From Clostridiales bacterium (GTDB lineage: Bacteria; Bacillota; Clostridia; Christensenellales; CAG-138), in the NCBI GenBank assembly GCA_004558525.1, contig SFCQ01000004.1, positions 124,001 through 188,000 of the forward strand: 64,000 nucleotides of DNA, written 5' to 3'. The translations under genes and the position numbers were made by a program. Below, piece by piece: positions 9,109 through 18,363 of this stretch. A model generated the notes under the pieces. It worked only from the letters and a program-made list of their open reading frames with translations. It searched no databases and was not told the origin of the DNA. The first letter of the stretch is position 1. Every line of letters starts with the position of its first letter.

Positions 9109-9537
9109 TCAGAACGGCAGCGCGTCATCGTCTATATCAACAAATCCGTCGGGAGCCTGCGGAGCCGTCCGCTCGCCCCTGGGGGCGAAGTCGCTTCCGG
9201 CGCCTGAAGCATCCCTGTCGCGAGGAGTGAGGAACTCGACCTCATCCGCGACTATCTCGGTCACATAACGCTTGGTGCCGTCCTTAGCGTCATACGAGCG
9301 GTTCTGAAGCTCGCCCGTTACGCAAACCTTGCGGCCCTTAGCAAGGTACCTTCCGCACAGCTCTGCAAGCTGCCTCCAGACAACTATGTTGAAGAAGTCC
9401 GTCTGCGCTTCGCCTGTGTTCTTATCCTTGAAACGGCGGTTAACGGCAACGGAGAACGTGCATACGTTCGTGCCGCCGGTAGTCTGCCGCATTTCCGGAT
9501 CCTTGGTCAGATTGCCTATAAGAATGACTTTATTCAT
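9109..9537 (-). CDS. ssb: Single-stranded DNA-binding protein
   Basis: 142 residues: N-terminal OB-fold (about 1-108, starting MNKVILIGNLTKDPEMR), short disordered linker, and the acidic C-terminal tip DIDDDALPF used to recruit replication and repair partners. It coats single-stranded DNA in replication, repair and recombination. Sits between rpsF and rpsR, the standard arrangement in Firmicutes. Confidence 0.97.
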   Translation of the reverse strand: MNKVILIGNLTKDPEMRQTTGGTNVCTFSVAVNRRFKDKNTGEAQTDFFNIVVWRQLAELCGRYLAKGRKVCVTGELQNRSYDAKDGTKRYVTEIVADEVEFLTPRDRDASGAGSDFAPRGERTAPQAPDGFVDIDDDALPF

Positions 9538-9567
9538 TGCGTTACGACCTTTCTTTTACGCGCTTTT

Positions 9568-9864
9568 TCAGCCGTCCTGACGAACGACGAGAAAACGGAG
9601 AATGCTTTCATCGTTGTTCAGGTTACGCTCAAGCTCCCTTGGAAGCTCGGGGTTGCCTTGGAACGTAGTCAGCACATAGTAACCCTCGGTCTTGTAGTCG
9701 ATGGGGTAGGCCAGACGGCGGCGGCCCCATTCGTCCACCTTCTCGATCTCACCGCCATTGGCGGAGATAATGCCGGAATACTTTTCGACAATACCCTTCA
9801 TGGCCTCATCTTCAAGCTCCGGCGTGATCACATACATAGCTTCGTACTTTTTCACGCTTTTCAC
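9568..9864 (-). CDS. rpsF: 30S ribosomal protein S6
   Basis: 98 residues, starting MKSVKKYEAMYVITPELED and containing WGRRRLAYPIDYKTEGYYVL, the S6 signature. Binds S18 in the small subunit. First gene of the rpsF-ssb-rpsR operon; AAGGAGGTG ribosome-binding site directly upstream on the minus strand. Confidence 0.97.
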   Translation of the reverse strand: MKSVKKYEAMYVITPELEDEAMKGIVEKYSGIISANGGEIEKVDEWGRRRLAYPIDYKTEGYYVLTTFQGNPELPRELERNLNNDESILRFLVVRQDG

Positions 9865-9919
9865 CTCCTTATGGTCTTATGGCGCCGCAAAAACGGCGCA
9901 AGAAGCACGTTAGCAACAT

Positions 9920-9948
9920 ATTATAACATGCAAAAAACAAAGCCGCAA
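9920..9948 (-). promoter_or_regulatory. Candidate sigma-A promoter of rpsF-ssb-rpsR
   Basis: On the minus strand TTGCGG (9943-9948) and TATAAT (9920-9925) are separated by 17 bp, about 55 bp upstream of the rpsF start. Perfect -10, moderate -35. Confidence 0.6.
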
Positions 9949-10180
9949 TAGGGATATCAACTAAAAATCAAGCATTTTCATAATATCTGCGGCAATACCC
10001 AAAACGGTCCATTATTCTCCACAACAGACCTCCTTATCCTTTTTTCTCATATATTAGAGCTTCGCAATGCCGGTATCAACTAATTTAATATTTTTCCACC
10101 ATTATTGTTTTTAGTCCAAGCATACTAAGAGTGAAAAGAGGTGATGGTATAGTGAACTTCGGCAACAAGCTTAAACAGCT

Positions 10181-10289
10181 AAAGTACGAAAACCTTTGGG
10201 CTTTCATCCGTTCTGACGTGCATGCCGTCAGAGCCGGAATAAAGCTTAATGGGCAGCCGCCCCTTAACAACCCCAGGGTTTTTCGACAG
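10181..10289 (+). repeat. Multi-hairpin dispersed repeat, copy 1
   Basis: About 110 bp that recur at 36932-37075 (inverted), 42928-43096 (shortened middle) and 56107-56310. Landmarks: AAAGTACGAAAACC, a TGACG...CGTCA hairpin, GAGCCGGAATAAAGCTT, and a stem of CCCTTA-type arms around GGGCAGCCGCCC. This copy lacks the terminator hairpin and the GTTTTGCC/GGCAAAAC hairpin present on the left of copies 3 and 4. It lies in the 549-bp gap between rpsF and the amidase gene; the rest of that gap (about 9950-10180) is AT-rich with no recognised feature. Confidence 0.85.
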
Positions 10290-10413
10290 GCTGAGATTAT
10301 CTTCTTGGGCTTGACAAAGCCGACGTCGCCCCGCTCCGCTCTGTCGCGCAAAGATTGAGGGAGAAAAGGGGATAAGCCTGTTTTTGTTCAAGCAAAGGCA
10401 TAGCATATGATCA

Positions 10414-11187
10414 TCATTTATCCTCAGCGTCAGCTTTATCCGCCGCATCCTCATTTGTTGAGTTAAGGTAGTTCATTATGCCCTTGGCGGCGCCCTGCAT
10501 CATTTTGTTCATGTGCTCCTCGCTCAGCAGCAGCTTTTCATCCGTGCTGTTGGAAAGGAAGCCGCATTCCAGTATCACCGCCGGCGGCTCGCTGTGCTTT
10601 AATATGAAATAATCGCCCGGGTTAACATGCCTGAGCGGGCGGTCAATAGCCTCGCATACGCCGTCAAGCACGCATTTGGCAAGCGCCTCGCCGGCATCAT
10701 CTCCTTTTATATAGAATGCCATCGGGCCGGAAACGGACCTGTCGCGGAATTTGTTCATGTGTATGCTCACAACTATGTCCGCATTGCAGCCGTTCATTAT
10801 CGCCTTGCGCGCCGCCATGTCCTCTTTTTTGTCTGCGCTTATGGCGTTCTCGTCCTCCCTTGTAAGCACGACGCTGACGCCCATCGCCTCAAGCTGCTGC
10901 TTTAGCGCCTTTGCATAGTTCAGGTTTATGCCTGCCTCGGGCGTACCCGTGTCTATGCCCACGGCGCCGCCGTCAGGCTCGCCATGCCCGGGGTCAAGCA
11001 CCACCGTGAATCTGATCTCCTCCTCGTCCGATAGCTGCCCGTCAGGGCTTGGCAGAGGCTCATCAAGCGTATTCAGCCGTTTTTCTCTTTTGACGAACAA
11101 TACAATTATCAGCGCGCAGAATAACAGCGCGGCCAATCCTGTCCCCAGCAGACGGACTGCCTTCTTCATTTTTGCCTGAATCGCCAT
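10414..11187 (-). CDS. N-acetylmuramoyl-L-alanine amidase, membrane-anchored
   Basis: 257 residues. An N-terminal hydrophobic segment (about 12-32) serves as signal anchor, followed by an Amidase_3 domain. Zinc ligands and catalytic residues are visible: H68 in DPGHGE, E84 after the loop, H143 in SIHMN, and E207 in ILECGFLSN. It cleaves the amide bond between muramic acid and the stem peptide outside the membrane. The single-domain layout resembles the spore-cortex amidase CwlD, which would fit a spore former, but sequence alone does not separate CwlD from other Amidase_3 proteins. Confidence 0.88.
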   Translation of the reverse strand: MAIQAKMKKAVRLLGTGLAALLFCALIIVLFVKREKRLNTLDEPLPSPDGQLSDEEEIRFTVVLDPGHGEPDGGAVGIDTGTPEAGINLNYAKALKQQLEAMGVSVVLTREDENAISADKKEDMAARKAIMNGCNADIVVSIHMNKFRDRSVSGPMAFYIKGDDAGEALAKCVLDGVCEAIDRPLRHVNPGDYFILKHSEPPAVILECGFLSNSTDEKLLLSEEHMNKMMQGAAKGIMNYLNSTNEDAADKADAEDK

Positions 11188-11332
11188 AATATCACCTCAT
11201 AGAGAACGTATTCCGCTCAAGCTGAGCTTATGCCATATTTTGGAGGCGTATTATTTCTTTGGGTGTATAAAAAAGTCTTTGGCGCTTTATTTTTGGTTTT
11301 TTCGATGCATATTATTGCCTTAAAAATGTTAG

Positions 11333-11437
11333 TTGTCCACATTGTCCACATACTTATCCACAGTTCTGCCCCTTATAAGGCGGCATTTTACCATTTTTCC
11401 ACATAATCCACACATGCATCGTTTTGCATTAACCACA
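11333..11437 (+). promoter_or_regulatory. Cluster of six DnaA-box-like 9-mers outside the dnaA-dnaN gap
   Basis: All on the plus strand: TTGTCCACA (11333-11341), TTGTCCACA (11342-11350), TTATCCACA (11354-11362, perfect), TTTTCCACA (11395-11403), TAATCCACA (11404-11412) and TTAACCACA (11429-11437). The density (six in 105 bp, same orientation, two directly abutting pairs) is unlikely by chance. The cluster lies in the 522-bp divergent gap between the amidase gene and carD, roughly 13 kb from the predicted oriC. It may titrate or reload DnaA, or regulate either neighbour. Confidence 0.7.
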
Positions 11438-11595
11438 CGGCTCTCCTGCAACTCATATGCGCATAAACGCCTGTTTTATGCCCAAGGTTTGGCTGTTATT
11501 TTATTATCAATCATAACATGCTGTGTGCGCATGCTGCGGACAAGCGCCGTTGGGCGCTATTTTTGCCGAAAATGGGCGTGTTCGGGCATTTTTCT

Positions 11596-11625
11596 TTGAC
11601 ATTGGATATATGTAGATGCTAAAAT
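11596..11625 (+). promoter_or_regulatory. Candidate promoter of the CarD-type gene
   Basis: Perfect TTGACA (11596-11601), 18-bp spacer, TAAAAT (11620-11625), about 85 bp upstream of the ATG at 11710. A second TTGACA at 11654-11659 has no good -10 partner. Confidence 0.55.
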
Positions 11626-11709
11626 ATATTTGTAACAGACTGATTCTTTTTTTGACAACCGCTTTTATCCATTTGTGACTGCCGACCCACGGCGAAGGGA
11701 AGGAAGGCT

Positions 11710-12171
11710 ATGTTTTGCGTAGGCGAAAAAATATGCTACCCCATGCATGGCATAGGGGAAATTGAAGGCATTGAGGAAAGAACGGTGTTGGGTATTACCG
11801 CGCAGTATTATCTGCTGCGTTTTACAAAGGGGCGCATGAGCGCGATGGTGCCTGTTGAGTCCGCCGGCCGCATAGGCTTAAGGCGGCTTATCAGCAGGGA
11901 AGAATGTGATAAAGTAATAGCTTATATGAGGACCGAGCCTGAAGCGGAAGCGGAGAACTGGAACAGGCGATATCGTGAAAATTGTGAAAAACTGCGCAGG
12001 GGGGATATATATGCGGTCGCCGATGTGGTAAAATGCTTAAGCAGAAGGGATGAAAAGCGCGGCTTGTCCGCAGGCGAAAGGAAGATGCTCGTTACCGCAA
12101 GAAGGCTGCTCAGCGAGGAGCTGTCCGAGGTTTCCGGCATAGATGCGGGCGAGCTTATGCTCTCTTTATAG
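11710..12171 (+). CDS. CarD/CdnL-type transcription regulator
   Basis: 153 residues. N-terminal RNA-polymerase-interacting domain (about 1-60: FCVGEKICYPMHGIGEIEGIEER, then YYLLRF and MVPVE), then a helical DNA-binding C-terminal domain (about 70-153). CarD-family proteins bind the RNAP beta subunit and stabilise or tune open promoter complexes. AAGGGAAGGAAGG upstream gives the ribosome-binding site. Placed directly before the YacL-like gene, as in many Clostridia. Confidence 0.9.
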   Translation: MFCVGEKICYPMHGIGEIEGIEERTVLGITAQYYLLRFTKGRMSAMVPVESAGRIGLRRLISREECDKVIAYMRTEPEAEAENWNRRYRENCEKLRRGDIYAVADVVKCLSRRDEKRGLSAGERKMLVTARRLLSEELSEVSGIDAGELMLSL

Positions 12172-12295
12172 GCCATTATGAGCCGGCGGCTGTATTTATC
12201 TGTACGGCATCATGTGGGCGTGCGTGTCGCGTCCGCTTTGATATATATTATAAAATATAAAATCAAACCCTATCAAGTATGGAGGTGAAGCTCTT

Positions 12296-13351
12296 TTGGC
12301 TAAAAAGTTGGCGCGCATCATTATTGCTATAGTGGGCGCGGGGATAGGCGCCTTTGCAATGGCGGGCATTGATAAGCTGTTGGCGCTTGCCAATATGCTT
12401 CCGCTGCACGAGGCTATGTATTTTGCCGGGGCAATCGTATTCGCAATCATATTTTTTATCATAGCGCCCCAAATAATAGCCGCGTTTTCACGCTTTATAG
12501 CCGCCGCAGAAAGCAAGCTTAGCGATATGTCCCTTTCGGACATATTCTTTGGGGTGGTAGGCCTTGTTGTAGGCCTTGTCATAGCGCTTTTGTTAAGCAC
12601 GCTTACAGCAAGCCTGCCCTGGTGGCTCAAGCTTTCCATAAACATATTGCTTTACTGCACGTTTGGCTACCTTGGCTGCGCTATCGTGCTGAAAAGAAGG
12701 GGGGAGATAAACATCCCCACCTGGTTCAGGCGCACCGGAAAGCTGAGCAAAAGCAGCGTCGCAAGGCCCAAGATACTGGATACGTCCGTTATAATAGACG
12801 GCAGGATAGCCGACATATGCAGTACCGGCATAATGGAAGGCACGATAGTCGTTCCCGCATTTGTGCTTGCCGAGCTTAGGCATATTGCGGACAGTGCGGA
12901 TGCGCTCAAGCGCAACCGCGGCAGGAGGGGGCTTGACATACTTAACAGAATGCAGCAGGAGCAGGACATTCCGATTAAAGTAGTCAATACCGATTATGAC
13001 GACATACAGGAGGTCGACGCCAAGCTTATAAAGCTTGCTTACGATATGAACGGCGTGGTGGTGACTAACGACTACAACCTCAACAAGGTCGCCGGGGTGC
13101 AAAGGGTGCCGGTTTTCAACATAAACGAGCTTGCAAACGCGATAAAGCCCGTTGTGCTGCCGGGCGAGGAGATGCGGCTGACGATAGTTAAGGAAGGCAA
13201 GGAGCTTGGCCAGGGCGTAGGCTACCTTAACGACGGCACGATGATAGTTGTTGACGGCGGCAAGCGCTACCTTGGCGAGGACGTTACCGTTATAGTAACA
13301 AGCGCGCTGCAAACGGCGGCGGGCAGAATGATATTTGCAAAGCTTAAATAG
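12296..13351 (+). CDS. YacL-like PIN/TRAM-domain membrane protein
   Basis: 351 residues. About four transmembrane helices (residues 1-140), then a PIN nuclease-fold domain starting ILDTSVIIDGRIADI with the acidic residues expected of PIN sites (LDTSV, LAELR, VDAK, TNDYN), and a C-terminal TRAM domain (about 285-350), an OB-type RNA-binding module. TTG start chosen because GGAGGTG ends 8 nt upstream. The function of YacL is not settled; the domains suggest membrane-tethered RNA cleavage or binding. Confidence 0.9.
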   Translation: MAKKLARIIIAIVGAGIGAFAMAGIDKLLALANMLPLHEAMYFAGAIVFAIIFFIIAPQIIAAFSRFIAAAESKLSDMSLSDIFFGVVGLVVGLVIALLLSTLTASLPWWLKLSINILLYCTFGYLGCAIVLKRRGEINIPTWFRRTGKLSKSSVARPKILDTSVIIDGRIADICSTGIMEGTIVVPAFVLAELRHIADSADALKRNRGRRGLDILNRMQQEQDIPIKVVNTDYDDIQEVDAKLIKLAYDMNGVVVTNDYNLNKVAGVQRVPVFNINELANAIKPVVLPGEEMRLTIVKEGKELGQGVGYLNDGTMIVVDGGKRYLGEDVTVIVTSALQTAAGRMIFAKLK

Positions 13352-13384
13352 GCTTTAAGCACAGCGGAGCGAAAGGAGCATTAC

Positions 13385-15085
13385 ATGAGACAAAATGAGC
13401 TTATACGCGCAGCATATGAGGGCAAAAGCACGCTCGTTATAAAAAATGCCCGCGTCATAAACGTTTTTACAAAAGAGATAACCAAGGCCGACGTTGCCGT
13501 GTATGAGGACATAATAACCGGCATAGGCTCCTACAGCGGCGAAAACGAGATAGACGCTAACGGCGCTTATCTCGCCCCGGGGTTTATAGACGCCCATGTG
13601 CATATAGAAAGCAGCATGGTGATACCCTCCTCTTTCATGAGGGTGATAATGCCGCACGGCACCACGACCATAATCGCCGACCCGCACGAGATTGCCAACG
13701 TTGCCGGAGTTGCCGGAATAAGGGCTATGTATAAGCTTACGGACGACCTGCCGCTGAGGGTGCTTTACATGCTGCCTTCCTGCGTGCCGGCCACGCCGTT
13801 TGAGCACAGCGGCGCGAAGCTGGTAGCGGAGGATATGGAGCAATTCATGCACAAGAGCCGCATACTCGGCCTTGGCGAGGTGATGGATGCAAACTCCGTG
13901 ATAAACTGCAGCCAGGAAATGCTGGATAAGCTCAGGTTGTTCGACGGTAAGCCCATAGACGGGCACGCGCCCCTGCTCGGCGGCATGGGACTAAACGCAT
14001 ACAGGGTGGCAGGCGCGTTCAGCGACCATGAATGTTCAAACTATGATGAGGTAAAAGAAAAGCTCGCCACGGGCATGCGTATACTTTTAAGGATAGGCAG
14101 CGCAGCAAACAACATGGATGAGATAATGCAGCGCATAGCCTATGAAAAGCTGCCTACGGACAACATGATGTTCTGCACGGACGACAAGCACATAGAGGAT
14201 ATACGCAGGCAGGGCCATATAAACGCCAATGCGCGCATGGCCGTCGCCGCAGGGCTGGACCCGATAGACGTTATAAGAATGACCTCCTACAACGCCGCAA
14301 GGGCTTACGGCATACGCGGCGTGGGGGCCATAGCCCCGGGCTACAAGGCGGACATGGTGCTGCTTGAGGATCTAAAGGACTTTAAGGTAAAAGAGGTGAT
14401 AACGCGCTTCGGCCTGCCGTACACGGGCGAGGAGCCTATACCCTCCCCGCTGCTGCCGCCGCAGGTGTTCCACAGCGTAAGGCTGCCAAAAATAACAAAG
14501 GACAGCCTCGCCCTCAGGTGCGGCGCAAGCGCGCCTGCAATAAAGATGAAGCCGCATCAGCTCGTTACCGAGCTTGTGTACAGAGATGTTAAGCGGGACG
14601 AAAACGGCTGCTTTATCCCCGACGGCGACCTGATGAAGCTTGCCGTAATAGAAAGGCATCACGCCACAGGCAGCATGGCCGTTGGCATACTGGAGGGCTT
14701 TGGCCTTAAGCACGGGGCTATGGCCTCCACCGTTGCGCACGATAGCCACAACCTTGTGGTCGTGGGCGACAATGACGACGATATGCTTATGGCGATAGAG
14801 GCTTTAAGCGAGTGCGGCGGCGGCTACTGCGTGGTTAGCCGCGGGGTTGTGCTTGCAAGGCTGCCGCTGCCCATAGCGGGGCTTATGAGCAACGCGCCCG
14901 TCAACGAGGTGCTGGAGCTGCAGCAGGCGCTGCTTGATGCCGCATACTCGCTTGGCACAAAGCGCGATAACGACCCGCTCACGGCGTTATCGTTTATGGC
15001 GCTTCCCGTTATACCGGCCGCCAAGATGACGGACGAGGGCCTGTTTGACACCATAAACTTCCGCTTTATAAAATACAGCGATTGA
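13385..15085 (+). CDS. ade: Adenine deaminase
   Basis: 566 residues, amidohydrolase fold. H71 and H73 in GFIDAHVHIESSM are the first metal ligands; further motifs are HGTTTIIADPHEIANV, DGHAPLL and CTDDKHIEDI. It converts adenine to hypoxanthine and ammonia. It lies just upstream of a xanthine dehydrogenase operon, so adenine can flow to hypoxanthine, xanthine and urate in one pathway. No purine riboswitch was seen in the 33-bp gap before it. Confidence 0.96.
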   Translation: MRQNELIRAAYEGKSTLVIKNARVINVFTKEITKADVAVYEDIITGIGSYSGENEIDANGAYLAPGFIDAHVHIESSMVIPSSFMRVIMPHGTTTIIADPHEIANVAGVAGIRAMYKLTDDLPLRVLYMLPSCVPATPFEHSGAKLVAEDMEQFMHKSRILGLGEVMDANSVINCSQEMLDKLRLFDGKPIDGHAPLLGGMGLNAYRVAGAFSDHECSNYDEVKEKLATGMRILLRIGSAANNMDEIMQRIAYEKLPTDNMMFCTDDKHIEDIRRQGHINANARMAVAAGLDPIDVIRMTSYNAARAYGIRGVGAIAPGYKADMVLLEDLKDFKVKEVITRFGLPYTGEEPIPSPLLPPQVFHSVRLPKITKDSLALRCGASAPAIKMKPHQLVTELVYRDVKRDENGCFIPDGDLMKLAVIERHHATGSMAVGILEGFGLKHGAMASTVAHDSHNLVVVGDNDDDMLMAIEALSECGGGYCVVSRGVVLARLPLPIAGLMSNAPVNEVLELQQALLDAAYSLGTKRDNDPLTALSFMALPVIPAAKMTDEGLFDTINFRFIKYSD

Positions 15086-15156
15086 TATACTATTGTATAT
15101 AATTATAAGGTTCATATATATCAACTTCATATATTGAAACATGAAAGGAGCTGCCA

Positions 15157-17445
15157 ATGGGCGTTATAGGACAAAGCGTAAAGCGCGTAGACGCGCCTGA
15201 CAAGGTAACAGGACGCGCAAAATATACCGACGATCTTGCCGACCGTTCGGCGCTTATAATAAAGGTGGTGCGCTCCACCATCGCGCACGGCTATGTTAAA
15301 AGCATAGATACGAGCGAGGCTGAAAAGGTGCCAGGCGTGGTGAAAATAGTCACCTGCTTCGACGTGCCTGATATACCGTTCCCGACTGCGGGGCATCCGT
15401 GGAGCACCGACCCTCACCATCAGGACGTGGCGGACAGGCTTCTTCTTAATCGCCATGTGCGCTATTATGGCGACGATGTCGCCGCCGTTATAGCAAAGGA
15501 CGAGGTAGCCGCCGTTCAGGCAATGCGCAAGGTAAAGGTGGAGTATGAGGAGCTTCCCTTCGTCCTTGATCAGCTTGAGGCAATGAAGGACGGCGCGCCG
15601 CAGCTGCACGAAAACTTCAAAAACAACATACTTGCGCATACCTCGTATGAGGACGGCAACTATGAGGAAGCGATAAAGGAACCCGGGCTCATAGTTGTTG
15701 ACAAATGGTACGATACGCCTACGGTGCAGCATTGCCATATAGAAAACCACATATGCTATGCATATATGGAGGCCGGCAAGATAAACGTAGTCAGCTCAAC
15801 GCAGATACCGCACATAGTAAGAAGGATAGTTGGCCAGGCGCTGGGCATAGACTGGGGAGACGTAAGGATAGTCAAGCCATACATAGGCGGCGGCTTCGGC
15901 AATAAGCAGGACGCGCTGTATGAGCCGCTGTGCGCTTATCTTTCAACCGTGGTCGGCGGCAGGCTTGTCAAGATAGACATGACCAGGGAGGAAACCTTCA
16001 CCTGCAACAGGGTGCGCCACGCCATACGCTATCATATAACCACCCATGTGCGGCCGGACGGTACCTTCGTCGCGGGAAGGATGGAAGCATTCTCCAATCA
16101 GGGCGCATACGCCAGCCACGGCCACGGCATATGCGCTAAGGGCGCGGGCGCATACAGGCAGCTGTACCGCTACCGTTCCGCCTGCAAGGGGGACGCTTAT
16201 ACAATATTCACCAACACCCCTGCATCGGGCGCAATGCGCGGCTACGGCATACCCCAGATGATGTTCGCAATGGAAAGCCATGTGGACGATATAGCAAAAA
16301 GGCTGAACATGCCCCCGCTCGAGCTTAGGAAGCTCAACCTTATGGAGGTTGGCTACAAGGACGGTTTCTCCAAAAACGAGAACTATTTTGATAGCTTTAA
16401 CCAGTGCATAGAAAAGGGCATGAAGTATATAGACTACGAAAGGAAGCTTAAGGAGTTCGCAAACGACAAGGGGCCCGTAAGGCGCGGCATAGGCATGGCC
16501 GTTTTCTGGTACAATACCGCCGTTTGGCCCATATCGCTTGAAAGCTCCTCCTGCCGTATGGTGCTTAATCAGGACGGCTCCGTTCAGCTTCAGCTTGCGG
16601 AGACCGAGATAGGCCAGGGCGCGGACACGGCCTTCAGCCAGATGGCGGCGGACGAGCTGAGCATACCGCTTGAAAAGGTGCATATAATCTCCTCCCAGGA
16701 TACCGACGTTACCCCCTTTGGCACGGGCGCATACGCAAGCAGGCAGACATATGTGGGCGGCTTTGCCGTGCAGCAGACGGCAAGGCTTATGAAGGAGCGG
16801 ATACTGCTTGCCGCGCACGAGCTGACCAGGATGAGCGTGCATAACCTTGATTTAGAGGACGGCTATATTATAAACATAAACAACCGCCGCCGGCTGATGT
16901 CGCTTAAGGAGCTTGCGACAGAGGCGCTTTACAGCTTTGAGCACAGCCAGCATATCACGGCGGAAAGCACATATCAGGTAAAGTCAAATGCATATTCCTT
17001 CGGCTGCTCGTTTGCGGAGGTAGAGGTGGACATACCGCTCTGCAAGGTAAAGCTGATAAATATGGTAAACGTGCATGACTGCGGAAGGCTTATAAATCCG
17101 GCGCTTGCCGCGGCGCAGGTGCACGGCGGCATGAGCATGGCCATAGGCTACGGGCTGAGCGAGCAGCTGCTCTTCGATAAAAAGACGGGCAGGCCGCTCA
17201 ACAACAACCTGCTCGACTACAAGCTTTCAACAACAATGGATCACCCGCATCTTGAGGCGCAGTTCGTTGAAAACTACGAGCCTACCAGCGCCTACGGCAC
17301 AAAGGCCCTTGGCGAGCCGCCGGCAACAAGCGGAGCGCCCGCGATACGCAACGCCGTGCTGAACGCCACGGGCGTTGAGATAGACTCCGCGCCGCTTACG
17401 CCGCACATTCTGTTTGAGCGGTTCCGCAAGGAAGGGCTTATATAA
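15157..17445 (+). CDS. xdhA: Xanthine dehydrogenase, molybdopterin-binding subunit
   Basis: 762 residues, large subunit of a three-part molybdenum hydroxylase. Cofactor motifs include IGGGFGNKQD, GAMRGYG, ETEIGQGADTAF and the C-terminal ALGEPPATSG that carries the catalytic glutamate. It oxidises hypoxanthine/xanthine at the Mo site and passes electrons to the Fe-S and FAD subunits encoded next. AAAGGAGCTG ribosome-binding site. Substrate specificity within the family is inferred from the adjacent adenine deaminase. Confidence 0.93.
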   Translation: MGVIGQSVKRVDAPDKVTGRAKYTDDLADRSALIIKVVRSTIAHGYVKSIDTSEAEKVPGVVKIVTCFDVPDIPFPTAGHPWSTDPHHQDVADRLLLNRHVRYYGDDVAAVIAKDEVAAVQAMRKVKVEYEELPFVLDQLEAMKDGAPQLHENFKNNILAHTSYEDGNYEEAIKEPGLIVVDKWYDTPTVQHCHIENHICYAYMEAGKINVVSSTQIPHIVRRIVGQALGIDWGDVRIVKPYIGGGFGNKQDALYEPLCAYLSTVVGGRLVKIDMTREETFTCNRVRHAIRYHITTHVRPDGTFVAGRMEAFSNQGAYASHGHGICAKGAGAYRQLYRYRSACKGDAYTIFTNTPASGAMRGYGIPQMMFAMESHVDDIAKRLNMPPLELRKLNLMEVGYKDGFSKNENYFDSFNQCIEKGMKYIDYERKLKEFANDKGPVRRGIGMAVFWYNTAVWPISLESSSCRMVLNQDGSVQLQLAETEIGQGADTAFSQMAADELSIPLEKVHIISSQDTDVTPFGTGAYASRQTYVGGFAVQQTARLMKERILLAAHELTRMSVHNLDLEDGYIININNRRRLMSLKELATEALYSFEHSQHITAESTYQVKSNAYSFGCSFAEVEVDIPLCKVKLINMVNVHDCGRLINPALAAAQVHGGMSMAIGYGLSEQLLFDKKTGRPLNNNLLDYKLSTTMDHPHLEAQFVENYEPTSAYGTKALGEPPATSGAPAIRNAVLNATGVEIDSAPLTPHILFERFRKEGLI

Positions 17446-17481
17446 GCTGTATAGGCTATATCTATTATGGAGGAATGAGCT

Positions 17482-18363
17482 ATGTATGATATAAAAGCGC
17501 TTTATGAAGCTTTCAGCGTAGAAGAAGCGGTCTCGCTTATGCAAAAGCATCCGGAGGCCAGGATAATCGCCGGCGGCAGCGACGTGCTTATAAAGCTGCG
17601 CGAAGGCAAGCTTGCCGGCTGCGAGCTTGTGAGCATATATACGATAGACGCTTTGAGGGGCGTTAAGCTTGATGAGGACGGCGCCATACGCATACTGCCC
17701 TTAACAAGCTTTTCGCACATAACAAAGGACCCTATAATAAACGAGCATATAAAGGTTCTTGGCGAAGCTGTGGACATGGTGGGCGGCCCGCAGATAAGGA
17801 ACATAGGCACCATAGGCGGCAACATATCAAACGGCGTTACCAGTGCGGACTCCGCAAGCACGCTGCACGCATGGGACGCTATTGTTGAGCTTACCGGTCC
17901 GGACGGCGTGAGGCAGCTGCCGATAAGCGAATATTATGTAAGCGCAGGAAAGGTGGCGCTTAAGCCATGCGAGCTGCTTACGGCCATACTCATTAGAAAG
18001 CAAAGCTATTCAGGCTACAAGGGGCATTATATTAAATACGCCATGCGAAACGCTATGGACATAGCCACGCTTGGCTGCTCCGTAAACGTAAAGCTGAGCG
18101 ATGATAAAAAGAGCGTGTCCGATGCGCGCATAGCTTACGGAGTAGCAGGCCCCGTCCCCATGAGGGCAAAAACGGCGGAGGAAAGGATAAAGAATATGCC
18201 TGTTTCACATGAAACAGTGGAGCTTTTTGCCGAGGCCGTGGAGCAGGATATAAACCCGAGGGACAGCTGGAGGGCAAGCAGGGATTTCAGGCTGCATCTT
18301 GCCAGGGAGCTTGCAAGGCGCTGCCTAACCGAATCCATACGCCTTAACGGAGGTGAACTGTAA
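17482..18363 (+). CDS. xdhB: Xanthine dehydrogenase, FAD-binding subunit
   Basis: 293 residues, CoxM-like FAD-binding subunit: IIAGGSDVLIKLREG and GGPQIRNIGTIGGNISNGVTSADSA are the two FAD-contact motifs, followed by the C-terminal CO-dehydrogenase flavoprotein domain. It ends in a 1-bp overlap with xdhC (TAATG). A near-perfect parS-like 16-mer lies inside the reading frame at 18201-18216. Confidence 0.94.
   Translation: MYDIKALYEAFSVEEAVSLMQKHPEARIIAGGSDVLIKLREGKLAGCELVSIYTIDALRGVKLDEDGAIRILPLTSFSHITKDPIINEHIKVLGEAVDMVGGPQIRNIGTIGGNISNGVTSADSASTLHAWDAIVELTGPDGVRQLPISEYYVSAGKVALKPCELLTAILIRKQSYSGYKGHYIKYAMRNAMDIATLGCSVNVKLSDDKKSVSDARIAYGVAGPVPMRAKTAEERIKNMPVSHETVELFAEAVEQDINPRDSWRASRDFRLHLARELARRCLTESIRLNGGEL
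18201..18216. promoter_or_regulatory. parS-like site inside xdhB
   Basis: TGTTTCACATGAAACA differs from the perfect parS sites at 33712 and 36890 by one central base (CACATG instead of CACGTG). It encodes part of PVSHET in xdhB. In-gene parS sites are usual in Firmicutes, but the central change may weaken ParB specificity. Confidence 0.45.

Noticed and set aside
10085..10370. Open frames in both strands over repeat copy 1
   Set aside because: The translated similarity to frames at 36955 and 56095 comes from the shared repeat DNA, not from protein conservation; frames break in other copies.
13352..13384. Purine riboswitch before adenine deaminase
   Set aside because: The gap is only 33 bp and has none of the conserved purine-aptamer loops.
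15943..16842. 299-codon minus-strand frame inside xdhA
   Set aside because: Wholly antisense to xdhA, which is unambiguous; the sequence is rich in His/Arg/Cys typical of complement frames.
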